64,000 nt of DNA from Aromatoleum toluolicum (lineage in GTDB: Bacteria; Pseudomonadota; Gammaproteobacteria; Burkholderiales; Rhodocyclaceae). A program made the translations under genes and the position numbers. The notes below the pieces were generated by a model that had not been told where the DNA came from, did not search any database, and worked only from the letters and a program-made list of their open reading frames with translations. How positions within the stretch are numbered: the first letter of the stretch is position 1; every line of letters starts with the position of its first letter. The DNA is taken from assembly GCF_012911005.2 (NCBI RefSeq), contig NZ_WTVS01000015.1:32574-96573 (forward strand). Direction: 5' to 3'. This document shows, piece after piece, positions 17,002-25,389 of the stretch.

Positions 17002-18485
17002 GCACGATGGCGCAAGCATCCGTCGATCCGCTCGGCGGCGCGGCCGAAACTCCCCTGCTGGATCGCATCATCGAGGAGAGCCGAGTCGCCCGCTCGGAAT
17101 CGGAACGCAGCCATGCGCGGGACATCATCGGCGAATTGGCCAGACAGGTCCTCGACGGCGAGGTCGTCTTGTCCGAGAACCTCTCCGCCTCGCTCGATGC
17201 ACGCCTGGCCGATCTCGACCGGCTCATCTCGGCGCAGCTCAGCGAGGTGATGCATGCAGCGCAGTTCCAGGCGCTGGAGAGTGCCTGGACCGGGTTGCAT
17301 TATCTTTGCCACCAGACATCGACGGGTCCCCAGCTGAAGATCAAGATGATGAACGCGACCAAGCGCGATCTCGTCAAGGACTTCAAGACCGCGATCGAGT
17401 TCGATCAGAGTGCACTCTTCCGCAAGGTGTACGAGGAGGAGTTCGGCACCTTCGGCGGCTCGCCCTTCGGCGTCCTGCTCGGCCAGTACGACATGACGCG
17501 CCAGCCGGAAGATCTCTACCTGCTCGAACAGATGTCACACGTTGCTGCGGCGGCGCATGCACCGTTCATCACCGCTGCCTCGCCCGAACTCTTTGGCCTC
17601 GAATCCTACGTCGAGCTGAGCAGGCCGCGGGACCTGTCCAAGGTGTTCGACACCGTCGAGTACGCGAAGTGGAAGTCCTATCGCGACTCGGAGGATGCGC
17701 GTTACGTCGGTCTCACGCTGCCGCGTTTCCTCGGGCGCCTGCCGTACAACCCGATCGACGGAACCACCACCGAGGGGTTCAATTTCATCGAGGACGTCGA
17801 CGGTGCGGATCACTCGAAGTACCTGTGGTGCAACGCGGCCTTCGCTTTCGGGGCGCGCCTCACCACCGCTTTCGAGAACCACGGGTGGTGCGCGGCAATC
17901 CGTGGCGTGGAGGGAGGAGGGCTGGTCGAGGACCTGCCGGCGCACACCTTCCGCACCGGTGAAGGCGAGGTGGCACTGAAGTGCCCGACCGAAGTCGCAA
18001 TCACCGACCGGCGCGAAAAGGAGCTCAGCGACCTCGGTTTCATCCCGCTCGTCCACTGCAAGAACACCGACTACGCGGCGTTCTTCGGTGCGCAGTCGAC
18101 GCAGAAGGCACGGCGTTACGACACGGATGCGGCCAATGCCAACGCGTCGCTCTCGGCACAGCTGCAATACATCTTCGCCGTGTGCCGCATCGCGCATTAC
18201 ATGAAGGCGATGATGCGCGACAAGATCGGCAGCTTTGCCAGTGCCGCCAATGTCGAGATGTACCTGCAGCGGTGGATCGACCAGTACGTCACCGCTGACG
18301 ACACGGCATCGCAGGAAACCAAGGCGCAGTTTCCCCTGCGTGAAGCCTCCATCGAGGTGGACGAAGTTCCCGGACGCCCCGGCGTCTACCGCGCCGTTTC
18401 ATTCATCCGTCCCCATTTTCAGCTCGACGAGCTTTCGGTTTCGCTGCGGCTGGTTGCCGAGCTGCCGCAGTCCGGCAAGGCCTGA
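16998..18485 (+). CDS. tssC: T6SS contractile sheath large subunit TssC (VipB)
   Basis: A 495-residue TssC. Typical segments are FQALESAWTGLHYL near residue 90, FGTFGGSPFGVLLGQYD, ANVEMYLQRWIDQYV near the C-terminus, and the closing HFQLDELSVSLRLVAELP. It forms the bulk of the T6SS sheath with TssB and stores the energy that drives the Hcp-VgrG spike outward. The start overlaps the tssB stop. Length matches the family and no defects are visible. Confidence 0.96.
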   Translation: MSTMAQASVDPLGGAAETPLLDRIIEESRVARSESERSHARDIIGELARQVLDGEVVLSENLSASLDARLADLDRLISAQLSEVMHAAQFQALESAWTGLHYLCHQTSTGPQLKIKMMNATKRDLVKDFKTAIEFDQSALFRKVYEEEFGTFGGSPFGVLLGQYDMTRQPEDLYLLEQMSHVAAAAHAPFITAASPELFGLESYVELSRPRDLSKVFDTVEYAKWKSYRDSEDARYVGLTLPRFLGRLPYNPIDGTTTEGFNFIEDVDGADHSKYLWCNAAFAFGARLTTAFENHGWCAAIRGVEGGGLVEDLPAHTFRTGEGEVALKCPTEVAITDRREKELSDLGFIPLVHCKNTDYAAFFGAQSTQKARRYDTDAANANASLSAQLQYIFAVCRIAHYMKAMMRDKIGSFASAANVEMYLQRWIDQYVTADDTASQETKAQFPLREASIEVDEVPGRPGVYRAVSFIRPHFQLDELSVSLRLVAELPQSGKA

Positions 18486-18515
18486 TTGTTCGACTAATTC
18501 AAGGATCTGAAGGCA

Positions 18516-19052
18516 ATGAAGGATATCTACATCGAATTCAAGGGCAGCGACCTCAAGGGCGATTCGCGCGACACCAAGCACAAGGACCAGGTCGAGGTGT
18601 ATTCGTGGGCGCACAACATCCGCCAGCCGAAATCGGCGACGGCCTCGAGTGCCGGCGGGCACTCGGCCGAGCGCTGCGAACACGGCGAGATGATCTTCGT
18701 GAAGGATATCGACGGCGCCAGTCCCAAGCTCTATCAGGCCTGCTCCTCGGGACTCATCATCAACGACGCGATCGTGTATTTCTATCGTGCGTTTGGCGGC
18801 AAGAACACCACCGGCAATCCGAGCGGCACGCAGAACCGGCACCAATACCTGAAGATCGAGCTCAAGAACGTACTGATTTCTTCGGTGTCGCCGTCCGTGT
18901 CGAGCGAAGGCATTCCGAGCGAAACCTTCGCGCTGAAGTATTCGGCGGTGAAGTGGACCTATGACGAGCTCAATATCGACGGCAGCAAGTCGGGCAAGGT
19001 GAACATCCAGGGCGCCTGGAACCTTGCGAAGAACGCGCCGAGCCTGAGCTGA
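18516..19052 (+). CDS. hcp: T6SS inner-tube protein Hcp (TssD)
   Basis: A 178-residue Hcp that stacks as hexameric rings to form the tube propelled by the sheath and capped by VgrG. Family features: MKDIYIEFKGSDLKGDSRD at the N-terminus, EVYSWAHNIRQP, and the C-terminal segment SETFALKYSAVKWTYDE. It lies 30 bp after tssC with an AAGG-type ribosome site. A 9-bp hairpin (19068-19089) follows the stop, which may stabilise the hcp part of the transcript, since Hcp is needed in much larger amounts than its neighbours. Confidence 0.96.
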   Translation: MKDIYIEFKGSDLKGDSRDTKHKDQVEVYSWAHNIRQPKSATASSAGGHSAERCEHGEMIFVKDIDGASPKLYQACSSGLIINDAIVYFYRAFGGKNTTGNPSGTQNRHQYLKIELKNVLISSVSPSVSSEGIPSETFALKYSAVKWTYDELNIDGSKSGKVNIQGAWNLAKNAPSLS

Positions 19053-19067
19053 TACGTCCGGTGCTTA

Positions 19068-19089
19068 CGGGCGGCACAGATGCTGCCCG
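19068..19089 (+). promoter_or_regulatory. Post-hcp hairpin (possible mRNA stabiliser)
   Basis: Bases 19068-19076 pair with 19081-19089 (one G-T wobble) around a four-base CAGA loop, 15 bp after the hcp stop. No T-run follows, so it is not a standard terminator. A role in transcript processing or partial termination between the highly expressed hcp and tssE is inference. Confidence 0.4.
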
Positions 19090-19104
19090 GGCTGCGTCGT
19101 CATC

Positions 19105-19584
19105 ATGAAAGGGTTCGAGCCGACCTTCTTCGACAAGCTGTTCGACGACAGCCCGGCCGGCCCGGCCCGACCCGTTCTTTCGCTCGAACAGCTGAAGGAC
19201 ACGGTTGCCCGTGATCTTGAGGCCCTTCTCAATGCACGCACAACGGTGGATGAGTCGCTGGCGCTGTACCACCCGGAAGCGGCGCAATCGCCACTCACTT
19301 ACGGGCTGAGGGATTTTGCGGCGATGAGCCTGAACAATCCGCACGATCGCGCGGCGATCTGCCGCTCGATCGAGACGGCAATTGCCCGTCACGAGCCGCG
19401 GCTGCGCAATGTCGAAGTCCGCCTCGAGCTGGATCGACGCTCGGTCAATGCGCTGTATTTTTCGATCAAGGCCCTGCTGGTTGTTCGTCCCGCCCGCGAG
19501 CCGGTGAATTTCGACGCGTTGCTGCAGCCGACAACCCTGCTCTATTCGGTCAATCGGCAGGCTCCGCGAAGCGGTCAGAATTGA
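19105..19584 (+). CDS. tssE: T6SS baseplate protein TssE (gp25-like)
   Basis: A 159-residue gp25-like baseplate subunit. It opens FEPTFFDKLFDD and carries the family core SVARDLE-type segment (TVARDLEALLNAR), SPLTYGLRDFAAMSLNNP and EPRLRNVEVRLE. TssE seeds sheath polymerisation on the wedge formed with TssF and TssG. The stop is separated from the tssF start by a single base, indicating coupling. Length is normal. Confidence 0.93.
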   Translation: MKGFEPTFFDKLFDDSPAGPARPVLSLEQLKDTVARDLEALLNARTTVDESLALYHPEAAQSPLTYGLRDFAAMSLNNPHDRAAICRSIETAIARHEPRLRNVEVRLELDRRSVNALYFSIKALLVVRPAREPVNFDALLQPTTLLYSVNRQAPRSGQN

Positions 19585-19585
19585 A

Positions 19586-21412
19586 ATGGAAGACCTCCTT
19601 CCCTATTACGAGCGCGAGCTTGCATTTCTGCGCGGTCATTCCCGCGAATTCGCCGAACGCTATCCGAAGATTGCCGCGCGGCTGCTGCTGAACGGCGAGG
19701 GATGCGACGACCCGCACGTCGAGCGCATGATCGAATCCTTCGCGCTACTGTCGGCCCGCATATCGAAGAAGCTCGAAGACTCGTATCCGCTATTCACCGA
19801 GGGTCTGCTGCAGGTCCTGTATCCGCATTATCTCCGTCCGTTCCCGGCATGTTCGATTGCGCATTTCGACAGCGAGGGCGGGGAATCGCAACTCTCGCGT
19901 CCGGTCGTGTTCGAGCGGGGAGCGGAGTTGCGGTCGCGGCCGGTGAATGGCGTCTCCTGTCGCTTCCGCACCGCATGGCGGGTCGAGCTGTTGCCGCTGC
20001 GCATCGAGGAATTCCGTTTTCAGGCGGTAGCGAGTATTCCCGCGGCGGTGCGCGCGCCGCTCGGCGTTTCGGGCATGCTCTCGATGCGGCTCGCCGTTCA
20101 GGGTGCCGGAGGGCTGGGTGGCGTCGAGCGGGTGCGCCTGTACATCGATGCGGAACCGTCCGTCGCAGCCGCACTGCGCGACGCGCTGTTCCTGCGCGTG
20201 TTGCAGACGTGGGTGGAAACCGGGGGTGGTGCCTGGCATCCCGTCGAAAGTGCGCTGATCGGGGAGGTCGGTCTGGCGGCCGATGAAGCGCTGGTCGATT
20301 TTCCCGACAGCGCCCACGATGCCTACCGTCACCTGACCGAGTACTTCGCCTTTCCGGAGAAGTACAACTTCTTCGACGTGCTGCTTGCCCGACTGCCGGC
20401 ATCCGCGCGTCGGGAGGGGCAGATCCGCGTTCATTTCGCGTTCAAGGACGTGCGACCGGACGGCGAGATCGCGCGGTTGCTCGGTGGACTGAGCGGCGAT
20501 TCGCTCAAGCTCGGCTGCGTGCCCGTCGTCAATCTGTTCCAGCGGCCCGGCGACCCGATCCGCCTCACGGGGCGCACATCCACGTATCCGGTGGTCGCCG
20601 ACGGACGCCAGGCGCACGCTTACGAGGTCTATTCGATCGACGCGGTGCGCCGCGTGAGCCGCCAGCCGGATGGCGAGGCGCAGACAGAATATCGCCCGTT
20701 CTTTTCCCTGCGCCACGGGGAAACGCCTGAGCGGGACGGTCATTACTGGCATGCACAACGCGATGCACACGTGGCGGAGCGCAGCCCCGGTTACGAGACA
20801 GCGCTCACGATCGTCGATACCGGCTTCGATCCGCTCAAGTCCGGCAACGACATCCTGAGCGTGTCGCTGACGTGCACGAACCGCGACCTTCCCGCGCGCC
20901 TCGCGATCGGCCTCGAGGGGGGCGACCTCCACGCCGAAGGCGGCGCGGCACGTGCGATCCGGCTGTTGCGCGTGCCGACGATGTCGTGCCGCTTCAGCCA
21001 TGAACGTGACGGTCTGTGGCGCCTGATCTCGCACCTGTCGCTCAATCACCTTTCCCTTACCGGGAACGGTCTCGCCGCCTTCAAGGAAATGCTCGGTCTT
21101 TATGATGTGCGGCGGACGGCCGTGTCGCGACGCCAGATCGACGGAATCCGCGGCATCGAGCAGCGAGCGAAAACATCCTGGATGGCAGGGCGTCCCTTCG
21201 CAAGTTTCGTTCGGGGTGTCGAGGTGCGCCTGACGGTCGACGAAGACAGTTTCGTCGGCGCCGGTCTCGACGCCTTTGCGCGGGTCATCGACCGTTTCCT
21301 CGGTCTGTACGTGCAGTTGAACAGTTTCGTGCAACTCGTGCTCGTTTCGGTCAGGACAGGGGAGGAGCTCGTTCGATGCGAGCCGCGCTCGGGCGATTCG
21401 ATCCTGGCCTGA
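19586..21412 (+). CDS. tssF: T6SS baseplate protein TssF
   Basis: A 608-residue TssF with the conserved N-terminus LLPYYERELAFLRGHSREFA, the segment HVERMIESFALLSARI, and the C-terminal VDRFLGLYVQLNSFVQL-type stretch (VIDRFLGLYVQLNSFVQLV). Two copies of TssF with one TssG make each baseplate wedge. It overlaps the start of tssG by 37 bp, which is usual for this pair and implies coupled translation. No truncation or frameshift is seen. Confidence 0.95.
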   Translation: MEDLLPYYERELAFLRGHSREFAERYPKIAARLLLNGEGCDDPHVERMIESFALLSARISKKLEDSYPLFTEGLLQVLYPHYLRPFPACSIAHFDSEGGESQLSRPVVFERGAELRSRPVNGVSCRFRTAWRVELLPLRIEEFRFQAVASIPAAVRAPLGVSGMLSMRLAVQGAGGLGGVERVRLYIDAEPSVAAALRDALFLRVLQTWVETGGGAWHPVESALIGEVGLAADEALVDFPDSAHDAYRHLTEYFAFPEKYNFFDVLLARLPASARREGQIRVHFAFKDVRPDGEIARLLGGLSGDSLKLGCVPVVNLFQRPGDPIRLTGRTSTYPVVADGRQAHAYEVYSIDAVRRVSRQPDGEAQTEYRPFFSLRHGETPERDGHYWHAQRDAHVAERSPGYETALTIVDTGFDPLKSGNDILSVSLTCTNRDLPARLAIGLEGGDLHAEGGAARAIRLLRVPTMSCRFSHERDGLWRLISHLSLNHLSLTGNGLAAFKEMLGLYDVRRTAVSRRQIDGIRGIEQRAKTSWMAGRPFASFVRGVEVRLTVDEDSFVGAGLDAFARVIDRFLGLYVQLNSFVQLVLVSVRTGEELVRCEPRSGDSILA

Positions 21413-22446
21413 TCGAACAGCTCGTCGAGGAGCCGTACCGGTTTGAGTTCTTTCAGGCCGTGCGTCTCCTTGACGGCCTGTTCCGCGACGAGGAACCCGC
21501 GCGCCGGCATGGCGCCGATGTCCTGTCGGCTCGCATCCGTTTCCGCAACACGCTGCACCAGGGCTTCGCTCCTGCCGAGATTGAAGCGCTGGAGGCGTGG
21601 CGGCATGAGGACGGGGGCGATGACGGAGCGCGCGGCTTGAGCAGGGTCGAGATCACTCCGTACGCGATCGGGCTCCTCGGCGTGCATGGCGCCTTGCCCG
21701 CCCACTACACCGAGCGCATCTCGGAACGAGAGCGCATTCACCGCGATCGAGCCGCGCGTGCCTTGCTCGACATCTTTGCCAACCGGGCGGTCGCCCAGTT
21801 CTACCTCGCGTGGAAGAAGTACCGCCTGCCGCTGCAGTACGAAAGCGATCGCCGCAATCGCTTCCTGCCGCTGGTGCTGTCGGTGGCGGGACTGGGATTC
21901 GACGCCCTGCGGGAGCGGATGCGGGACGGCTCGGGGTGCATCGAGGACGAGGCGATTGCCCGCGTGGCGACGCTCCTCTCGCAGCGGCCGCTGTCGGCGA
22001 AGGCGCTCGAACGCGTCCTCGCCGGACATTTCCGCGTACCTGTGCGCGTCGAGCAATTCGTCGGCGCGTGGTATGCCTTGCCCGTCGAACAGCGCACAAC
22101 GCTCGGCGGCCGCAACGCCCTGCTGGGGCGCACCGCGCTGTCGGGCGAACGGGTCTGGCAGCGCAATCTGAAGGTGCGGATCCACGTCGGGCCGCTCGCT
22201 GCTGCCGATTACCACACATTCCTTCCCGGGGGCGACTCGGCGGCCGCTCTTGCGAAACTGTTGTTGCTGGCGACCGGGCACCAGTTCGAATACGAAATCC
22301 GGCCCAGTCTGCGTGCCGTCGATGTCAGGCCCGCGGTGCTCGGGGCCGACTCGCCGCCGCGCCTCGGACGCGACGTCTTCCTCGCCTCGCGCCTGTCCGC
22401 GTGCGACCGGGACGATGCCGTGTACTCGCCCGGCGCCCTCCATTGA
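21376..22446 (+). CDS. tssG: T6SS baseplate protein TssG
   Basis: A 356-residue TssG. Features: LVEEPYRFEFFQAVRLL near the N-terminus, the central LLGVHGALPAHYTE motif and RALLDIFANRAVAQFYLAWKK, and LGRDVFLASR near the C-terminus. It is the scaffold of the T6SS baseplate wedge. The first 37 bp overlap tssF. The start at 21376 gives MRAALGRFDPGLIEQL, as expected for the family. Confidence 0.94.
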   Translation: MRAALGRFDPGLIEQLVEEPYRFEFFQAVRLLDGLFRDEEPARRHGADVLSARIRFRNTLHQGFAPAEIEALEAWRHEDGGDDGARGLSRVEITPYAIGLLGVHGALPAHYTERISERERIHRDRAARALLDIFANRAVAQFYLAWKKYRLPLQYESDRRNRFLPLVLSVAGLGFDALRERMRDGSGCIEDEAIARVATLLSQRPLSAKALERVLAGHFRVPVRVEQFVGAWYALPVEQRTTLGGRNALLGRTALSGERVWQRNLKVRIHVGPLAAADYHTFLPGGDSAAALAKLLLLATGHQFEYEIRPSLRAVDVRPAVLGADSPPRLGRDVFLASRLSACDRDDAVYSPGALH

Positions 22447-22478
22447 GCAACGATTCCTTACCTCGTCCCCGCACTGCC

Positions 22479-25124
22479 ATGAGCACATCTCTCAAAACTC
22501 TGATCTGCAAGCTCAACACGATTTGTCGTGGTGCCGTTGAACGTGCCGCCAGCCTCTGCATGGCACGCGGCCATTACGAAGTGGATCTCGAACACGTGTT
22601 CCTTGCCCTGTGCGAACAGCCGGCGAGCGACTTTGCGGCCGTCCTGGCGCGCAGCGGAATCGGGATCCCGGCCGTCCAGCGCGATCTGGAGCGCGAGGTC
22701 GGACAGTTTCGCAGCGGCAACGACCGGACCCCGGTGTTTTCCCCGCGGCTGCAGATCCTGTTGGAGCAGGCTTGGCTGATCGCATCGCTCGATGCGCGCA
22801 TGCCGCGCATCCGCTCGGGACATCTGTTGCTCGGGATGTTGACGGAACCCGGGCTGTCGCAGCTCGCCCTGCGCGCTTCGGCGCTGTTCGGTCGCGTGCG
22901 CGCGGATGACCTGAAGCACAATTTCGACGACGTCACCGCAGAGTCGGCGGAGTCGCGCGAGTTCGGCGGGCGGGGTGCGGGGTCAGACATGGGTGCGGCG
23001 GACGGCAGCGAACCAACGGCCGTTGACGGGCAGGGCACGAACCCCGCGCTGGAACGCTACACGACCAATCTCACCCGAAGCGCGCGCGAAGGCAGGCTCG
23101 ATCCGGTGATCGGACGCGATCCCGAGATCCGGCAGGTCATCGACATCCTCATGCGACGCCGCCAGAACAATCCCATCCTGACTGGCGAGGCCGGTGTCGG
23201 CAAGACCGCCGTCGTCGAGGGGCTGGCGCAGCGCATGGCCGACGGCGAAGTCCCGGAGGCGCTGCAGGGCGTCGAACTGCATGCGCTCGACATGGGGCTG
23301 CTGCAGGCCGGTGCGAGTGTGAAGGGCGAGTTCGAAAACCGGCTGCGCAGCGTCATCGACGAAGTGCGGTCGAGCCCGATGCCGATCGTGCTTTTCATCG
23401 ACGAGGCCCACACCATTATCGGAGCCGGCGGGCAGGCGGGGCAGAACGATGCGGCGAACCTCCTCAAGCCGGCCCTTGCGCGCGGCGAGTTGCGAACCGT
23501 AGCGGCGACGACCTGGGCGGAGTTCAAGAAGTACTTCGAAAAGGATGCGGCGCTGGCGCGCCGCTTTCAGGTCGTGAAAGTCGAGGAGCCGTCCGAAGAC
23601 GTCGCGTCGGCGATGCTGCGGGGTATCGTGCCCCTGATGGAACGTCACTTCGGTGTGCGCGTGCTCGACGAAGCGGTGACCGAGGCCGTGCGCCTGTCGC
23701 ACCGTTACGTCACAGGTCGGCAGCTTCCGGATAAGGCGATCAGCGTGCTCGACACCGCCTGCGCGCGGGTGGCCCTGTCGCACAGTACCGTGCCGGCCCG
23801 TATCGACGATGCCGAGAAACTGCTCGCGCGTCTGCGAGCGGAGGCCGCCTCGCTGGAGCGCGAGGTGCAGGACGGCGCCGGGCACGGCAAGCGTCTGACC
23901 GAAATCGGGCAGCAGCTTGCGGCTGTGGATACGGAACGGCTGGGCCTGCGAGCTCGTCATGAGCGCGAGAAGGCGCTGGTCGGACAGATCGGCGCCTTGC
24001 GCGGCCGTCATCGTGGCGAATCCGGGGCGGATGTCCCGGAGCGGTCGCTGCAATCCCTGTCCGACGAACTGCACGCCCTGCAGGGTGAAGATCCGATGGT
24101 GCCGCTGCAGGTCGACGGAAACGTCGTGGCGGGAATCATCTCGGCGTGGACCGGCATTCCGCTTGGCCGGATGGTGAAGGACGAGATCGCGACGGTGCTT
24201 CAGCTCAAGCCTCTGCTGGAGGAGCGCGTGATCGGCCAGTCCCATGCCCTGGAGGCGATCGCGCAGCGCGTTCGCACCGCGCGCGCGAACCTGGAGGATC
24301 CCGATAAGCCCAAGGGAGTGTTCCTGTTCGTCGGTCCCTCGGGGGTCGGAAAGACCGAGACCGCCTGCGCGCTCGCGGACATCCTGTATGGCGGGGAGCG
24401 CAAGCTCGTGACGCTGAACATGAGCGAGTATCAGGAGGCGCACTCGGTGTCCGGCCTGAAGGGCTCGCCCCCGGGCTATGTGGGCTACGGCGAAGGCGGC
24501 GTGCTGACCGAGGCTGTGCGCCGGAACCCCTATTGCGTGGTGTTGCTGGACGAGGTCGAGAAGGCGCATCCGGACGTTCTGGAACTGTTCTTCCAGGTGT
24601 TCGACAAGGGCGTGCTCGACGACGCGGAGGGCAGGGAGGTCGACTTCCGCAATACCCTCATCATCCTCACCAGCAACGTCGGCTCGAGTCAGATCATGCA
24701 TGCCTGCCTGAACAAGGCGAAGAAGGACATGCCCTCGGCGAACGAACTCGGCGATTTCCTGCGTCCGGTGCTGTACCAGAATTTCAAGCCGGCCTTTCTG
24801 GGGCGCATGAAGGTGATTCCCTATTACCCCATTTCCGACGAGATGCTCGCCGAGATCATCCGCCTGAAGTTGCGACGGATCGGCGAGCGGGTGGCGGCCA
24901 ACCACCAGGCGAGCTTCGAGTGGGACGAGAGGATCGTCGGCGCGGTGGTGCAGCGCTGTACCGAGACCGATTCGGGCGCGCGCAACGTCGACCACATCCT
25001 CAACGGCAGTCTGCTGCCGGACATCGCGGAGACCGCGCTCGTCCGCATGGCCGAAGGGGCCGCGATCAACGTGATCAAAGTGAGTGCCGACAAGCGCGGG
25101 GCGTTCCGCTACGCGGTCCGCTAG
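22479..25124 (+). CDS. tssH: T6SS AAA+ ATPase ClpV (TssH)
   Basis: An 881-residue ClpB-like double AAA+ ATPase that disassembles contracted TssBC sheath. The N-terminal ClpN domain (about 1-160) includes HYEVDLEHVFLALCEQP; the first Walker A is GEAGVGKT near residue 234, with FIDEAHTIIGAGG; a middle coiled-coil (about 430-530) follows; the second Walker A is GPSGVGKT near residue 621, with VVLLDEVEKAHPDV. The start at 22479 (MSTSLKTLICKLN) lies 32 bp after tssG. It is the last gene of the operon and is followed by a strong bidirectional terminator. Confidence 0.95.
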   Translation: MSTSLKTLICKLNTICRGAVERAASLCMARGHYEVDLEHVFLALCEQPASDFAAVLARSGIGIPAVQRDLEREVGQFRSGNDRTPVFSPRLQILLEQAWLIASLDARMPRIRSGHLLLGMLTEPGLSQLALRASALFGRVRADDLKHNFDDVTAESAESREFGGRGAGSDMGAADGSEPTAVDGQGTNPALERYTTNLTRSAREGRLDPVIGRDPEIRQVIDILMRRRQNNPILTGEAGVGKTAVVEGLAQRMADGEVPEALQGVELHALDMGLLQAGASVKGEFENRLRSVIDEVRSSPMPIVLFIDEAHTIIGAGGQAGQNDAANLLKPALARGELRTVAATTWAEFKKYFEKDAALARRFQVVKVEEPSEDVASAMLRGIVPLMERHFGVRVLDEAVTEAVRLSHRYVTGRQLPDKAISVLDTACARVALSHSTVPARIDDAEKLLARLRAEAASLEREVQDGAGHGKRLTEIGQQLAAVDTERLGLRARHEREKALVGQIGALRGRHRGESGADVPERSLQSLSDELHALQGEDPMVPLQVDGNVVAGIISAWTGIPLGRMVKDEIATVLQLKPLLEERVIGQSHALEAIAQRVRTARANLEDPDKPKGVFLFVGPSGVGKTETACALADILYGGERKLVTLNMSEYQEAHSVSGLKGSPPGYVGYGEGGVLTEAVRRNPYCVVLLDEVEKAHPDVLELFFQVFDKGVLDDAEGREVDFRNTLIILTSNVGSSQIMHACLNKAKKDMPSANELGDFLRPVLYQNFKPAFLGRMKVIPYYPISDEMLAEIIRLKLRRIGERVAANHQASFEWDERIVGAVVQRCTETDSGARNVDHILNGSLLPDIAETALVRMAEGAAINVIKVSADKRGAFRYAVR

Positions 25125-25181
25125 CCAACAACCCAGATTAAGGTCGAACGGCGCGATGGCTGCGCGCCATCGGCAAAGACA

Positions 25182-25217
25182 AAGGGGTTACACCGATATG
25201 GTGTAACCCCTTCTTTT

Positions 25218-25218
<1 letters not shown>
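25182..25218. terminator. Bidirectional terminator between tssH and tRNA
   Basis: A perfect 13-bp stem (25182-25194 with 25200-25212) with a five-base GATAT loop is followed by CTTTTT on the plus strand and, read from the minus strand, by TTTGTCTTTG. It ends the tssB-H operon rightwards and the rpoD/tRNA transcript leftwards. The T-run directly abuts the encoded tRNA CCA end. Confidence 0.85.
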
Positions 25219-25296
<78 letters not shown>

Positions 25297-25361
25297 TTGA
25301 ACTGACAGCTAATTCGGGTGCTTACCCGCGCTGGCCGACTGAACCGCAGGTTCGGAAGGCG

Positions 25362-25383
25362 GGCGCCCGCCGGAGCGGGCGCC
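25362..25383 (-). terminator. GC-rich hairpin after rpoD (weak terminator candidate)
   Basis: A perfect 9-bp stem (25362-25370 with 25375-25383) with a CGGA loop lies 7 bp beyond the rpoD stop. No T-run follows in the minus direction, so efficient termination is doubtful; readthrough to the tRNA is likely. Confidence 0.35.
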
Positions 25384-25389
25384 GAGACA

